Origin: Caballeronia udeis
GTDB lineage: Bacteria; Pseudomonadota; Gammaproteobacteria; Burkholderiales; Burkholderiaceae
Assembly: GCF_001544555.2 (NCBI RefSeq)
Contig: NZ_FCOK02000012.1
Coordinates: 1 to 64,000 of the forward strand
Direction: 5' to 3'
Length of the DNA: 64,000 nucleotides
The position numbers and the translations under genes were made by a program. Positions 17,239 to 25,912 of the stretch are shown here, piece by piece. Below the pieces are notes generated by a model, which was given only the letters and a program-made list of their open reading frames with translations, did no database searches and was not told where the DNA came from. Each line of letters begins with the position of its first letter. The first letter of the stretch is position 1.

Positions 17239-18183
17239 CTAGCGGGCCGGCTTTCCAACCAGCGCCCGATACTCGTTCGCGGTCGCCGGAGTGCGTCCGA
17301 GCAAGCCGGCGATGTCACGCGCCATGTTGAACATTTCAAGGTTGTCCTTGAGATGCTCGTCGCTGTTCGGATACTTCCAGGGCGTGTCTTCCGTGCCAAT
17401 GCGGATGTGCAAGCCCATCATCGTGGCAAGCGTCGTCATGTACAAAGTCGCGCGTCCAGCCGCACAAACACTGATGACGGAGGTCGGGTCAATCTTGCGA
17501 ATCTGGTCGACCATCAGGAACATGTGTTGGGCCATGTCCTGCGCATCGGTGACCGAGGTGCCGGAAACCAGGGTGCGGCCCACGTTGAACGGCAGCCCGT
17601 ACAGAAGCAGCCAGTTGTACGGTTTCTTCAAAATGCCTGTGTCAATGAGCTTTCGCTTCGCAAGCTCAATCTCTCCCGAGCTATGGACGGCCAATTCCGG
17701 CTTGACGCCTGCCGCCTCCAGCGCTTCGATTGCCGGCACCATGAAGGCTTCCGGGTGGCCCGGGGCGCACGGGGCTACCTCGGTCAATCCCGCACGCGCC
17801 GGACTCATGCAGATATCGAAGGTCGTTCCGTGCAGCACGTTCAGGTTCGGGACGAAGTCGTTGCCAAAGCGCTTCCTAAGCGGTTCCAGAACCGCAGAAT
17901 AGGCTTCGACTGGCGGAATGTCCCGGTCCATGCGTCGGCCCTGTTTGTCTGTCATCCATGAAAAGTCGATGTGAACGCCGCATGCGCCAGCTTCGATCAC
18001 GCTGGACGCTGCATCCACGTATTCCTCAAGCGACGTGGTCTTTTCAAAACGCCCAGACACAGCTGCGTTGATGGCAATCTTCTGCGGAACATCCCATTTG
18101 GGCTGCAGTTCGGGCCCGGCGAGGAACTGGTATTCCTCCATTTCGCGCTTGGCGGCTTCCCAAAGGGGCAGTTTTTCAGTCAT
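17239..18183 (-). CDS. BKACE-family (DUF849) beta-keto acid cleavage enzyme
   Basis: A 314-residue TIM-barrel enzyme of the family that cleaves a beta-keto acid with acetyl-CoA to give acetoacetate and a new CoA ester. The C-terminal signature RIGTEDTPWKYPNSDE with Glu265 is clear. The zinc-binding H-x-H near the N-terminus reads HID (residues 71-73), so one His is Asp. ATG 18183 is preferred: GAGG lies six bases upstream, five codons inside the open frame. It is the first gene of a seven-gene operon behind a promoter of the shared MarR-type class. Confidence 0.85.
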   Translation of the reverse strand: MTEKLPLWEAAKREMEEYQFLAGPELQPKWDVPQKIAINAAVSGRFEKTTSLEEYVDAASSVIEAGACGVHIDFSWMTDKQGRRMDRDIPPVEAYSAVLEPLRKRFGNDFVPNLNVLHGTTFDICMSPARAGLTEVAPCAPGHPEAFMVPAIEALEAAGVKPELAVHSSGEIELAKRKLIDTGILKKPYNWLLLYGLPFNVGRTLVSGTSVTDAQDMAQHMFLMVDQIRKIDPTSVISVCAAGRATLYMTTLATMMGLHIRIGTEDTPWKYPNSDEHLKDNLEMFNMARDIAGLLGRTPATANEYRALVGKPAR

Positions 18184-18198
18184 GGTAATCCTCGACAT

Positions 18199-18664
18199 AA
18201 GTGGTGAAGTAAGGGTTCGAACTGTTCCGAACCAACGGCAATCAGATTTGCAATAAGCGTCCCGACAGGGCTGCTAACTCATGGAGCAGTTGTGCATCGC
18301 TGACGACTCGATTTGTTATTCGACGCGTGGGCGGGCGCAATACCCATCAGCGGCGATTTCACTTGCATATTATTGTCAGCACGATCCATTTGTTAGCATT
18401 CCTATTTCAATACAAAACAACGTCGACGCTGCCCGCAACCCCGGAACCGAGTAATGACACGCCACCGGCCTACCGCCTCTCCCAACCGGATCATTTGTGT
18501 TAAAATGATTCCAAGCAACATCGATTTATATCGAATGATGTGACTCGGAATAAATAAAGTCAAGTGCAGTAGGGAATTCCCTAGGGGGAGTGCTTTGACT
18601 GCAGCCCTTGTTTGAGCGTCCCGGCTAACCGCCGAGTCGCATCTACATGTCGAGGAATGAGCGA
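18199..18664. other. Divergent regulatory space between BKACE and marR1
   Basis: About 465 bases without a gene. It holds P1 and its dyads on the minus strand. On the plus strand TTGACT at 18595-18600 may be the -35 of marR1, but no convincing -10 follows. The first 280 bases upstream of the BKACE gene form a long untranslated leader with no recognised structure. Confidence 0.6.
18520..18563 (-). promoter_or_regulatory. MarR-class promoter P1, driving the BKACE operon
   Basis: On the minus strand: TTGACT (18563-18558), 17-base spacer, CATCAT (18540-18535), and an overlapping dyad ATTCGATATAAATCGAT (18536-18520). GGAATCAT follows 7 bases further. A perfect palindrome TAGGGAATTCCCTA (18570-18583) lies upstream of the -35. 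The same layout recurs at four other promoters in the window. Confidence 0.8.
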
Positions 18665-19207
18665 ATGGCCAAGCCCTACTCCACCTCAGTCGATACGACC
18701 CTGGATTCCATCGAGCCATTGTGCGGTTCAGCGGGAGGGGAAATTCCCGAGACCCTCGACGACCGGGGCAGAACAGTTCCGTGGATGACCCGAACTTTGA
18801 ATCGGCTCTATGACATGCAAGCGCAGAGGATCCTTGACCGGGAAAAAGTGTCCATTGCGCATTGGTACTACCTGCGGGTGCTGGCTCAACGCGGCGAACT
18901 GAATCAGCTGGAACTGAGCAAGCGCGTTGGAATTGCCTCGACAACCGCTGTGCCCGCTTTGGACAGCATGGAAAAGCGTGGTCTATTGAAGAGGACTCGT
19001 GATCCGAAGGACCGGCGCAAGTATTACGTCAGCCTCACTGACGACGGCAAACGTCTGGTCGATAAAATGATGCCGGAGATCATTCACATGATCTCCGGCT
19101 CTTTTGACGGCGTGGACCCTGAGGAGACGCTCACCTTCTGGAAGGTTTTGCATCAGATCGCGCAAAACCTCTCGGAAAAGTCCAACGAAAATACAGTCGT
19201 CGACTAG
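18665..19207 (+). CDS. MarR-family regulator, copy 1
   Basis: A 180-residue regulator close to the HpaR/HpcR type. Winged helix at about residues 75-130: ELNQLELSKRVGIASTTAV (recognition helix), then RDPKDRRKYYVSLTDDGK as the wing. It is a paralogue of the product at 31018-31557; the middle two thirds are nearly the same. ATG 18665 is chosen because both copies keep GAGGAATGAGCGAATGGC at this point, giving a well-spaced site and the shared N-terminus MAK. It sits beside P1 and upstream of P2, and very likely represses through the ATTCGATATAAATCGAAT dyads until a ligand binds. Confidence 0.92.
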   Translation: MAKPYSTSVDTTLDSIEPLCGSAGGEIPETLDDRGRTVPWMTRTLNRLYDMQAQRILDREKVSIAHWYYLRVLAQRGELNQLELSKRVGIASTTAVPALDSMEKRGLLKRTRDPKDRRKYYVSLTDDGKRLVDKMMPEIIHMISGSFDGVDPEETLTFWKVLHQIAQNLSEKSNENTVVD

Positions 19208-19825
19208 CAGGCTAACGTCTGTGGTCGACGCATCAGCGCCTTGAACAAGGCACGTATAAGTGCAAGACGGCATGGCCGGCTGCGGGACGTCGCGCCGCAA
19301 TAAAACTCAATCATGACGCTTTAAGGCAGCAAGGCGCTTGCCAGACCTTGTGGATCCGTTCTTGGCAAGACCCAAACCAGAGCGGCTGAACTGCCTGTTT
19401 CACCTACCCTACGGCTGTCCTCAACGCGGCATGTGGCAGAGATCCGGTCGCCACTGACCGGCACCCACTGTAGCTCGCGTCAAAGCTGGTCTGCCTGAAA
19501 TCTCACACACGCGCCGTCGATCGCTAGGGAGATTCCCTAGGATTCTTGACTTTGGTCGCCCCGAAACACATTATTCGATATAAATCGATTCGTTACAGAA
19601 TCATATGATATCAAATAAATAGATGACGTGAGGACCAGGGCGATCTTACCTGTCCCGCGTCCGACGAGTCCGCGCGTTTTGATCAGGCTACGCAAATAAT
19701 AAAGGACTACCTAATTAATGGAAGCGAAGTGGACGACATGAAAAACCCGAGGTCACGGTCTTCTGCTCCGTTATCAGTCTCAACCAGCATTGAATCCATA
19801 TTCATCACTCAATTCGAGGATCGTC
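19208..19825. other. Long upstream region of the ABC importer operon
   Basis: About 620 bases with no credible coding frame. Only a small hairpin (GCCTTG-AA-CAAGGC near 19239) and promoter P2 were seen. From P2 to the first start is a leader of about 230 bases. Confidence 0.5.
19524..19604 (+). promoter_or_regulatory. MarR-class promoter P2, driving the ABC importer
   Basis: Dyad CTAGGGAGATTCCCTAG (19524-19540), TTGACT (19546-19551), 17-base spacer, CATTAT (19569-19574), operator ATTCGATATAAATCGAT (19573-19589), and AGAATCAT (19597-19604) seven bases beyond. All four blocks match P1 and P3 in sequence and spacing. Confidence 0.8.
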
Positions 19826-20974
19826 ATGTTCGATAAGTTCCGAGTCTGGCAAGCTGCAGCGCCGAAAAAAATGCAAAACCGGCTTGTTGCGAAAGGAGTC
19901 AAGAACGCTCTTCGCAAGATCGGTCTGCTGGTTTCGGCAGGTCTGATCTGCACCGCAGCCCACGCGGCAGAAGACTCCCTCACGAACCGCCAGGGCGACA
20001 TCACCCCGCTCTGCGGGTCAAAGCCGATGATCGTCGGCGTGTCTGACGGATACGGCGGCAATACCTGGCGCAAAACAGGTCTTGCCGAAGTCAAGGATGA
20101 GCTAAGCCACTGCAAGAACGTCAAGCGAATCATCTACAGCAATGCCAACGGTGACCCGCAGAAGGCAAACTCGGACATCAACAGCATGGTCGCCCAAGGC
20201 GTCAACGTCCTGATCATGCTGCCGGATTTTGGCGCCGTGCAACTCCCGGCCATGCGAGCGGCCATGAAAGCCGGAGTGGAGGTTGTGCCGTATTCAGCCC
20301 AGATAGCGGGAGTTCCCGGGCGCGACTATGTCGTGAACGTTGTCGGAGACTCGAAGCAGATCGGCATTCTTTGGGCTGACTGGCTCGGAGCAAACGTCAA
20401 GAGAGGCAACGTGGTGTTCATGGGTGGATCGCCTGGCGCGGCACCGTCGCAAAATTTCATGGATGGCCTGAGGGGTGGTCTCAAGAAGTACCCGAACCTG
20501 AAGCTGTTGAACGAACAGTTCGTTGTAACGAACTGGAACCCGGTGGACGCGCAAAAGGCCGCGGCGGGTCTCATCGCACAGTACCCGCAAATTAACGCGA
20601 TCGTCACGGACTATGGCGTGACTGCGCTCGCAGCAGCGAAGGCGTTCGAACAGGCACATCTTTCGGTACCGGCCATCGTAACGATCGCGAGCGACAACGA
20701 GCTGAACTGCCATTACCTGTCGGCCAGGAAGGCTGGAACCGCCTTTCCCTACTACACGCTCGATGGCACCACGACCTACGTGCGCTTTGCAGTGCGACAT
20801 GGGGTAGCGGCCTATCAGGGCACGACAGACAACGAGTCGCCCGCGGTTCTTCCGTCCGCATACGCAGACAGCGCCAAGGGTCTCGATCCCAAGTGCGATC
20901 CGAGCGTACCGCCCGATGCCGACCTTTCCTCAGCGCTTCCCCCAGAAAAGCTCAAGGCAGTGTTTGAGCAGTAA
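19826..20974 (+). CDS. Periplasmic substrate-binding protein, sugar-type ABC importer
   Basis: A 382-residue type I periplasmic binding protein (Peripla_BP_4 class). A long basic N-terminus leads into the hydrophobic segment GLLVSAGLICTAAHA, with likely cleavage after AHA near residue 48. Two lobes follow (MIVGVSDGYGGNTW; later VAQGVNVLIMLPDFGA and IVTIASDN). ATG 19826 is preferred over the open-frame start at 19790 because GAGGA lies five bases upstream. An internal ATG nearer the signal peptide is possible. It precedes the ATPase-permease fusion by 22 bases. Ligand unknown; the context points to a cyclic polyol or phenolic compound rather than a simple sugar. Confidence 0.88.
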   Translation: MFDKFRVWQAAAPKKMQNRLVAKGVKNALRKIGLLVSAGLICTAAHAAEDSLTNRQGDITPLCGSKPMIVGVSDGYGGNTWRKTGLAEVKDELSHCKNVKRIIYSNANGDPQKANSDINSMVAQGVNVLIMLPDFGAVQLPAMRAAMKAGVEVVPYSAQIAGVPGRDYVVNVVGDSKQIGILWADWLGANVKRGNVVFMGGSPGAAPSQNFMDGLRGGLKKYPNLKLLNEQFVVTNWNPVDAQKAAAGLIAQYPQINAIVTDYGVTALAAAKAFEQAHLSVPAIVTIASDNELNCHYLSARKAGTAFPYYTLDGTTTYVRFAVRHGVAAYQGTTDNESPAVLPSAYADSAKGLDPKCDPSVPPDADLSSALPPEKLKAVFEQ

Positions 20975-20996
20975 TAGTAATAGCCCGGGATAAATC

Positions 20997-23474
20997 ATGA
21001 ACGACCAGAACACATTGCTGCAGATTGACGGCGTCACCAAGATCTTCCCTGGTGTGCGCGCACTCGATAACGTCACATTCTCAGTGCTGGCGGGAGAAGT
21101 GCACGGGCTCGTCGGCGAGAACGGCGCGGGTAAGTCCACGCTCATGGCTGTCGCGTCCGGCGCACTCATCCCCGAGCAAGGGCGTGTCGTGATCAATGGC
21201 GTGGAAGCCAGGGGAAACACCGACGAGGCGCGGCGACTGGGGTTGGCGATCGTGCGACAGGAACCGGCTCTCATGCCCGACCTGAGCGTCGCGGAGAATC
21301 TTTATCTCGGCGTACCCGCGGACCAACGTCCGGCTCTCATGCGAACAAGGGAGTGGGCACAGCAACTCCTCGGGCAGTGGAGTGACAAGGTTGCGATTGA
21401 CGTGAGCGAGCGCGTTTTGAGCTTGAACCCTGAACAACGCTTCATTGTCGAGATCGTAAAAGCACTCGCCGCCAAACCTAAGGTCCTGGTCCTGGATGAA
21501 CCGACCGAACATCTGCTGGCGGAAGACGTCGATCGCCTCTTTGAACGCATTCGTCAAGTGACTGCGTCAGGCTGTTCAGTCGTCTATATCTCGCACCGCA
21601 TTCGTGAAGTACAGGAAATCGCCAATCGTCTTACCGTGCTCCGCGATGGACAAGGGCAAGGGACCTACGACGCAGCCGGCCTCAGTGAGCAGCGGATTGT
21701 CGAACTCATCGTGGGTGGCGCGCTCGACCGCGAATTTCCCGCCAAAGCGGGAGATGGCCAGACCAGCACGGTCCTCGATGTGGTGTCGCTACGCGGTGCA
21801 GGCTTCACCGATGTATCGCTTCAGGTCCGCAAGGGTGAAATCGTGGGCCTGGCCGGCATAGACGGCAACGGACAGCGCGAATTCATGCGCGGCCTTGCCG
21901 GTCTGGCCCGAAGCCGTGGGGGCGTCAACGTGAACGGGAAGCCGGCGAAACTGCGCAGTTCGCAGGCAGCGGCCGCTTCAGGCATTCGCTACCTTCCGGG
22001 CGACCGGCACAGGGAAGGCATCTTCGGTGACCTCTCCGTGCGCGAGAACTTCTCTATCCGCAGTCTTCCGTTCGACTCCTTCAAGGGCTGGGTCAGCCAA
22101 AGGAGTGAAGCCACACGCACCAAGCTCGCGGTAGCAGGTTTCGCAGTCAAGACGCCGTCCGTTGAGACGCCAATCCGCTCCCTGTCGGGCGGCAATCAGC
22201 AAAAGCTCGTCCTGGCGAGCGTCCTCGCGAGCAAACCCGAGGTGCTCCTCGTCGACGAACCGACGCAAGGCGTCGACGTTGGCGCCCGGATGGAAATTTA
22301 CAAGGTGCTTCGTCAGGCCGCCGCAACCGGCACCGCTGTCATCGTCGTTTCCTCGGACGCGATGGAAGTGGCGGGTCTGTGCGACCGCGTGTTGATTTTC
22401 TCTCGCGGGCACATCGTAAAGGAACTGCGCGACGCAGCCGTCAGCGAGAGCAACATCACGTCTGCGGTGCTTACTGCGACCACTGAGCGTGAGAGGGGCT
22501 CGGCAAGCATTTCGGGATTCTGGAAGTGGGCAGCCGGAGACTGGGCCCCTCTTGTCATGCTTGCACTGGCAGTCTGCACTCTGGGCATCTATGCAGCGCA
22601 TGTCAACGAGACTTACCTGTCCACGCGAAACCTGAGTGGCATGCTGGCGCTGGTGGCGACGCTGGCTATCGTCGCCTATGGGCAGCAGGCGCTTATGCTG
22701 GTCGGAGGCATCGACCTGTCTGTCGGTCCGCTGATGGGCCTGATGGTCGTCATACAGTCCTTCTTCCTGAACGACGGGTCCCCTTTGGGCCATCAGTTGT
22801 CGGGCTGGGTCATCGTGTTTCTCGTCGCCATGGCAGTCGGGCTGGTGAACTGGGTATTGGTCGGGCCCTTCCGGCTGCATCCAATGGTTGCAACGCTAGC
22901 GACCTATATGGCCCTGCAAGCGGTTTCCCTGCTTTTACGCCCTGTTCCGGGCGGGCTGATTGCTGATTCGGTGGTCGAGACAATTAGTGCGCAGGCCGGC
23001 TTTATACCGATCATCGCGATCGTTGCTGTCATTCTCGCCGTCGCGCTTGAGTTTGCCCTGTTCAAGACCCGGCCAGGTCTCGCGTTTCGCGGCGTGGGCT
23101 CACGGAGCGAGGCCGCCCGCATGGCCGGTGTTCGCCCGCAACTGACCTTGCTTTCAGCTTATGTGGGTTGCTCGCTCCTCGCGGGAGTCGCCGCAGTGCC
23201 GATGATGGCGCAGGTAGGATCCGGCGACCCGAGCGCAGGCATCAACTACACGCTGGCGAGCATCGCAGCCGTCGTCATTGGCGGGGCAAGCCTGTTTGGC
23301 GGACGCGGGTCCTTTATCGGTTCCCTGCTGGGTGCCCTCCTCATTATCCAGGTCAATGTGGTCACGTCATTTCTGGACATTGGTGATTCATGGCAGTCCT
23401 ATCTGTTGGGCGGAATGATCCTCGTATCTGTCGCCCTCTATTCCAAGAGCCGCGAAATGGCGGTGGCAAAATGA
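20997..23474 (+). CDS. Fused ABC importer protein: two ATPase domains plus permease domain
   Basis: An 825-residue RbsA-RbsC type fusion. ATPase domain 1 (about 1-245) has Walker A GENGAGKST (40-48), Walker B VLVLDEPTE and a degenerate signature (LNPEQRFIVEI in place of LSGGQ). ATPase domain 2 (about 255-495) has the degenerate Walker A GIDGNGQRE usual for RbsA and an intact LSGGNQQK. From about residue 515 an RbsC-like permease with eight or more helices follows, including GGIDLSVGPLMGL. These parts are normally separate proteins. The gene overlaps the next permease gene by ATGA. Confidence 0.92.
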   Translation: MNDQNTLLQIDGVTKIFPGVRALDNVTFSVLAGEVHGLVGENGAGKSTLMAVASGALIPEQGRVVINGVEARGNTDEARRLGLAIVRQEPALMPDLSVAENLYLGVPADQRPALMRTREWAQQLLGQWSDKVAIDVSERVLSLNPEQRFIVEIVKALAAKPKVLVLDEPTEHLLAEDVDRLFERIRQVTASGCSVVYISHRIREVQEIANRLTVLRDGQGQGTYDAAGLSEQRIVELIVGGALDREFPAKAGDGQTSTVLDVVSLRGAGFTDVSLQVRKGEIVGLAGIDGNGQREFMRGLAGLARSRGGVNVNGKPAKLRSSQAAAASGIRYLPGDRHREGIFGDLSVRENFSIRSLPFDSFKGWVSQRSEATRTKLAVAGFAVKTPSVETPIRSLSGGNQQKLVLASVLASKPEVLLVDEPTQGVDVGARMEIYKVLRQAAATGTAVIVVSSDAMEVAGLCDRVLIFSRGHIVKELRDAAVSESNITSAVLTATTERERGSASISGFWKWAAGDWAPLVMLALAVCTLGIYAAHVNETYLSTRNLSGMLALVATLAIVAYGQQALMLVGGIDLSVGPLMGLMVVIQSFFLNDGSPLGHQLSGWVIVFLVAMAVGLVNWVLVGPFRLHPMVATLATYMALQAVSLLLRPVPGGLIADSVVETISAQAGFIPIIAIVAVILAVALEFALFKTRPGLAFRGVGSRSEAARMAGVRPQLTLLSAYVGCSLLAGVAAVPMMAQVGSGDPSAGINYTLASIAAVVIGGASLFGGRGSFIGSLLGALLIIQVNVVTSFLDIGDSWQSYLLGGMILVSVALYSKSREMAVAK

Positions 23475-24499
23475 GAAAGATCATGAGCAATCAGCCAGAT
23501 GCGGTGTCGGATCTCTTGCGGTCACCCTCCGCGGAGTCGAAGTCAGCTCGAATTCCAGCATTCAGTGAGTTCTCGTGGATCTGGGTCGGATTGATCATTC
23601 TCTTCTCCGTCAGTTCGGTGGTCGCGCCTGGCACCATGACCCGTGGTTCGATCCTGGCCATGCTTCCGTTCGCAGGCATCCTCGCCATTGTCGCAACAGG
23701 ACAGACCCTGGTTATCCAGCAGCGCGGGCTCGACATGTCGGCAATCGGCATGGTCTCGCTGGCGGGCGTGGTGATGGCGCGCACCGGATTTGGTCTCGAT
23801 TCCATCGTCCTTGCCGTGATCTTCACCGTGTGCGTGGGTGCGATTGTCGGAATCGTCAATGGAACCCTGGTCTCGCAGTTTGCTATCACACCGCTGGTTG
23901 CAACGTTGGCGGTCAACGCGCTTCTCATTGGCGGCGTGCGCTCGTTGACCGGCGCTGTGCCAGTCAACGTCCCGACCGTCATGCAGACGATCTCCCACGC
24001 CCAGTTCATCGGTTTGCCCGCCAATGTGCTGTTCGCCTTCGCGTTCGTGATAACGGCGTGGTTCATTACCCGGAAAACCGCGATCGGACGCCGCTTTGTG
24101 GCCGTGGGTGTCAATCCGCGTGCGGCAGAAGCTGCCGGGGTGAGAGTCCTGCAGTACAGGATTGGTGCTTACGTCGCGTCCGCGGTCTGCTTCTCTGCCG
24201 CCGGAATGCTCCTGGCCGGGTTCATTGGCAGCGCGTCGCAGACGTCGGGCAATGACTATCTGCTTCCGGCCATTGCGGCTGTCGTTGTCGGCGGCACGCC
24301 GTTCACTGGCGGAAAAGGCAGCGTGATTGCCAGCGCGGTCGCGGCGCTGTTCATGGCACAGCTCAGCCAACTTGTGCTGGCACTGGGTGCAGGGCCGGCA
24401 GTTCAGTTGCTGGTCCAGGCCTGCGCGATTCTGCTCGCAACGACGGTTCGCTATCTGCCGGCGGCGATACGTTTCGCAAGAGCACGTAGTGGAAAGTAG
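23471..24499 (+). CDS. Sugar-type ABC importer permease (RbsC-like)
   Basis: A 342-residue inner-membrane permease with about ten helices. The family motifs GLDMSAIGMVSLAGVVMA and GNDYLLPAIAAVVVGGTPFTGG are clear. Start ATG 23471 overlaps the stop of the fusion gene by four bases (ATGA), which indicates translational coupling. Together with the permease half of the fusion it would form a heterodimeric channel of 1:1 stoichiometry. This is the last importer gene before the porin. Confidence 0.93.
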   Translation: MRKIMSNQPDAVSDLLRSPSAESKSARIPAFSEFSWIWVGLIILFSVSSVVAPGTMTRGSILAMLPFAGILAIVATGQTLVIQQRGLDMSAIGMVSLAGVVMARTGFGLDSIVLAVIFTVCVGAIVGIVNGTLVSQFAITPLVATLAVNALLIGGVRSLTGAVPVNVPTVMQTISHAQFIGLPANVLFAFAFVITAWFITRKTAIGRRFVAVGVNPRAAEAAGVRVLQYRIGAYVASAVCFSAAGMLLAGFIGSASQTSGNDYLLPAIAAVVVGGTPFTGGKGSVIASAVAALFMAQLSQLVLALGAGPAVQLLVQACAILLATTVRYLPAAIRFARARSGK

Positions 24500-24660
24500 T
24501 AGGTGAGGTCCGCGCCATTCTCTTCCGGGCCCTGGCGTTGTATTGACTCGAAAGACGGGAATTTCTGGCTGAGGACCTGATTTTTCAAGCGGATTGCAAC
24601 GACCCGGAAGAGGTCGTCAAACAACCACTGGATATTCTTCTATATATTAAGGATGACGAA

Positions 24661-25731
24661 ATGAGAAAGATCATTTATTGTGCGTCGTTGATGGCTTTCT
24701 GCGCCTGCAACACCTACGCGCAGAGCACGGTGACCCTGTATGGACGCGTCGCATCGGGTCTCGATTTCGTCACCAACGTCGCAACGCCAAACGGCCAGTC
24801 GAAGACAAATTTCAGGTTGGGCAGCGACCAGTACGGGTACAGCTGGTTTGGCCTGACAGGCAATGAAGACCTCGGGGCGGGCGTACACGCTGTCTTTAAA
24901 CTCGAAAGCCTTTTCACCTCAGGAACCGGGCAGACTCCACCCAACACGATCTTCACCCGCGACGCCTATGTGGGTTTGTCCCACGACAAATTCGGAAGTA
25001 TCTGGTTCGGAGAGGCCATGAGCCTGACCGACACAACCGGCTGGTACATTGACCCTCTGGGCGAGCAGGTGGGGATAGGTGTTGGCAACTTCGCCTACGG
25101 GCGAGCGTGGGGGCCGCGGTCAAACGTGGTCACTTACAACTCACCCGAGTGGGCCGGCTTCTCTTTCCACGTGCAGAACGGATTTGGCAATGTCGCAGGA
25201 AACTTCCAGGCCGGACGTCAATTCAGTGTGAGCGCACAGTATGTAGGCACCAGCTTCGCCGGGTACGGAGTGTATGAAGAAATCCGCGACGCCAACGGTA
25301 CCTTTTCAGATCTGTTCGCGGCGTCACGAGAATACATGGCCGGCGCCACCTATACAGTAGGCCCGGTCAAGTTCTACACCGGCTATCAGCAACTGGCCTC
25401 ATCCGGGAAGGACACAGTCGCTACTTCGTTCAATCCTTCCGCCGCCACACGCAGCCAGCAGGAGTGGATAGGCGCTTCGTATCAGGTTTCCCCTGCCCTC
25501 GCCGTCCAGGCCGGCTGGTATCACGGTAACGTCAATCATGGCGGCGGAGAGGGAAATCTCGGCGCTATCGCCACCACCTACAACCTGTCAAAACGGACCT
25601 TCCTCTACCTGACCCTCGGAGCGATGTTCAACGGCAAGAACTCAGCGTTCCCGGTTGAGACAGCCGACTCCCAACCACTGCCGGGCCACAACCAGCAAGG
25701 TGGCTACTTCGGCATCATGCACTACTTCTAA
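24661..25731 (+). CDS. OmpC-family porin, Burkholderiales type
   Basis: A 356-residue outer-membrane trimeric porin. It has a signal peptide (MRKIIYCASLMAFCACNTYA, cut near residue 20) followed by the mature start QSTVTLYGRVASGLDF typical of Burkholderia porins. Conserved blocks GSDQYGYSWFGLTGNEDLG and FTRDAYVGLSHDKFGSIWFGE follow, and the C-terminus ends in Phe as required for outer-membrane insertion. It lies 161 bases after the permease on the same strand and likely serves uptake of the same compound. Confidence 0.95.
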   Translation: MRKIIYCASLMAFCACNTYAQSTVTLYGRVASGLDFVTNVATPNGQSKTNFRLGSDQYGYSWFGLTGNEDLGAGVHAVFKLESLFTSGTGQTPPNTIFTRDAYVGLSHDKFGSIWFGEAMSLTDTTGWYIDPLGEQVGIGVGNFAYGRAWGPRSNVVTYNSPEWAGFSFHVQNGFGNVAGNFQAGRQFSVSAQYVGTSFAGYGVYEEIRDANGTFSDLFAASREYMAGATYTVGPVKFYTGYQQLASSGKDTVATSFNPSAATRSQQEWIGASYQVSPALAVQAGWYHGNVNHGGGEGNLGAIATTYNLSKRTFLYLTLGAMFNGKNSAFPVETADSQPLPGHNQQGGYFGIMHYF

Positions 25732-25741
25732 GCGATGGCTT

Positions 25742-25769
25742 GATGGCGTACAGATACCTGTACGCCATC
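25742..25769. terminator. Hairpin after the porin gene
   Basis: A perfect 12-bp stem (GATGGCGTACAG and its complement) with an ATAC loop, ten bases after the porin stop. There is no clear U-run, but position and strength fit a terminator. Confidence 0.65.
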
Positions 25770-25837
25770 GCCTGCAGTCGCGCACGCCGCGTTGGAATAT
25801 CACCTTGCTCGCTTCGCGTCCTCGGGGCTGTGGTTCG

Positions 25838-25883
25838 ATGCCCGGCGATGACGATGATTCAAGTCACCGTCATCGCCGGGCAT
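25838..25883. terminator. Long hairpin between convergent porin and monooxygenase genes
   Basis: Arms of 16 bases (ATGCCCGGCGATGACG and its complement) separated by 14 bases, just downstream of the monooxygenase stop on the minus strand. It probably ends that transcript, or both. Confidence 0.6.
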
Positions 25884-25912
25884 TGAACAGGCTGTGCTTA
25901 CCCCGCCGCGCC

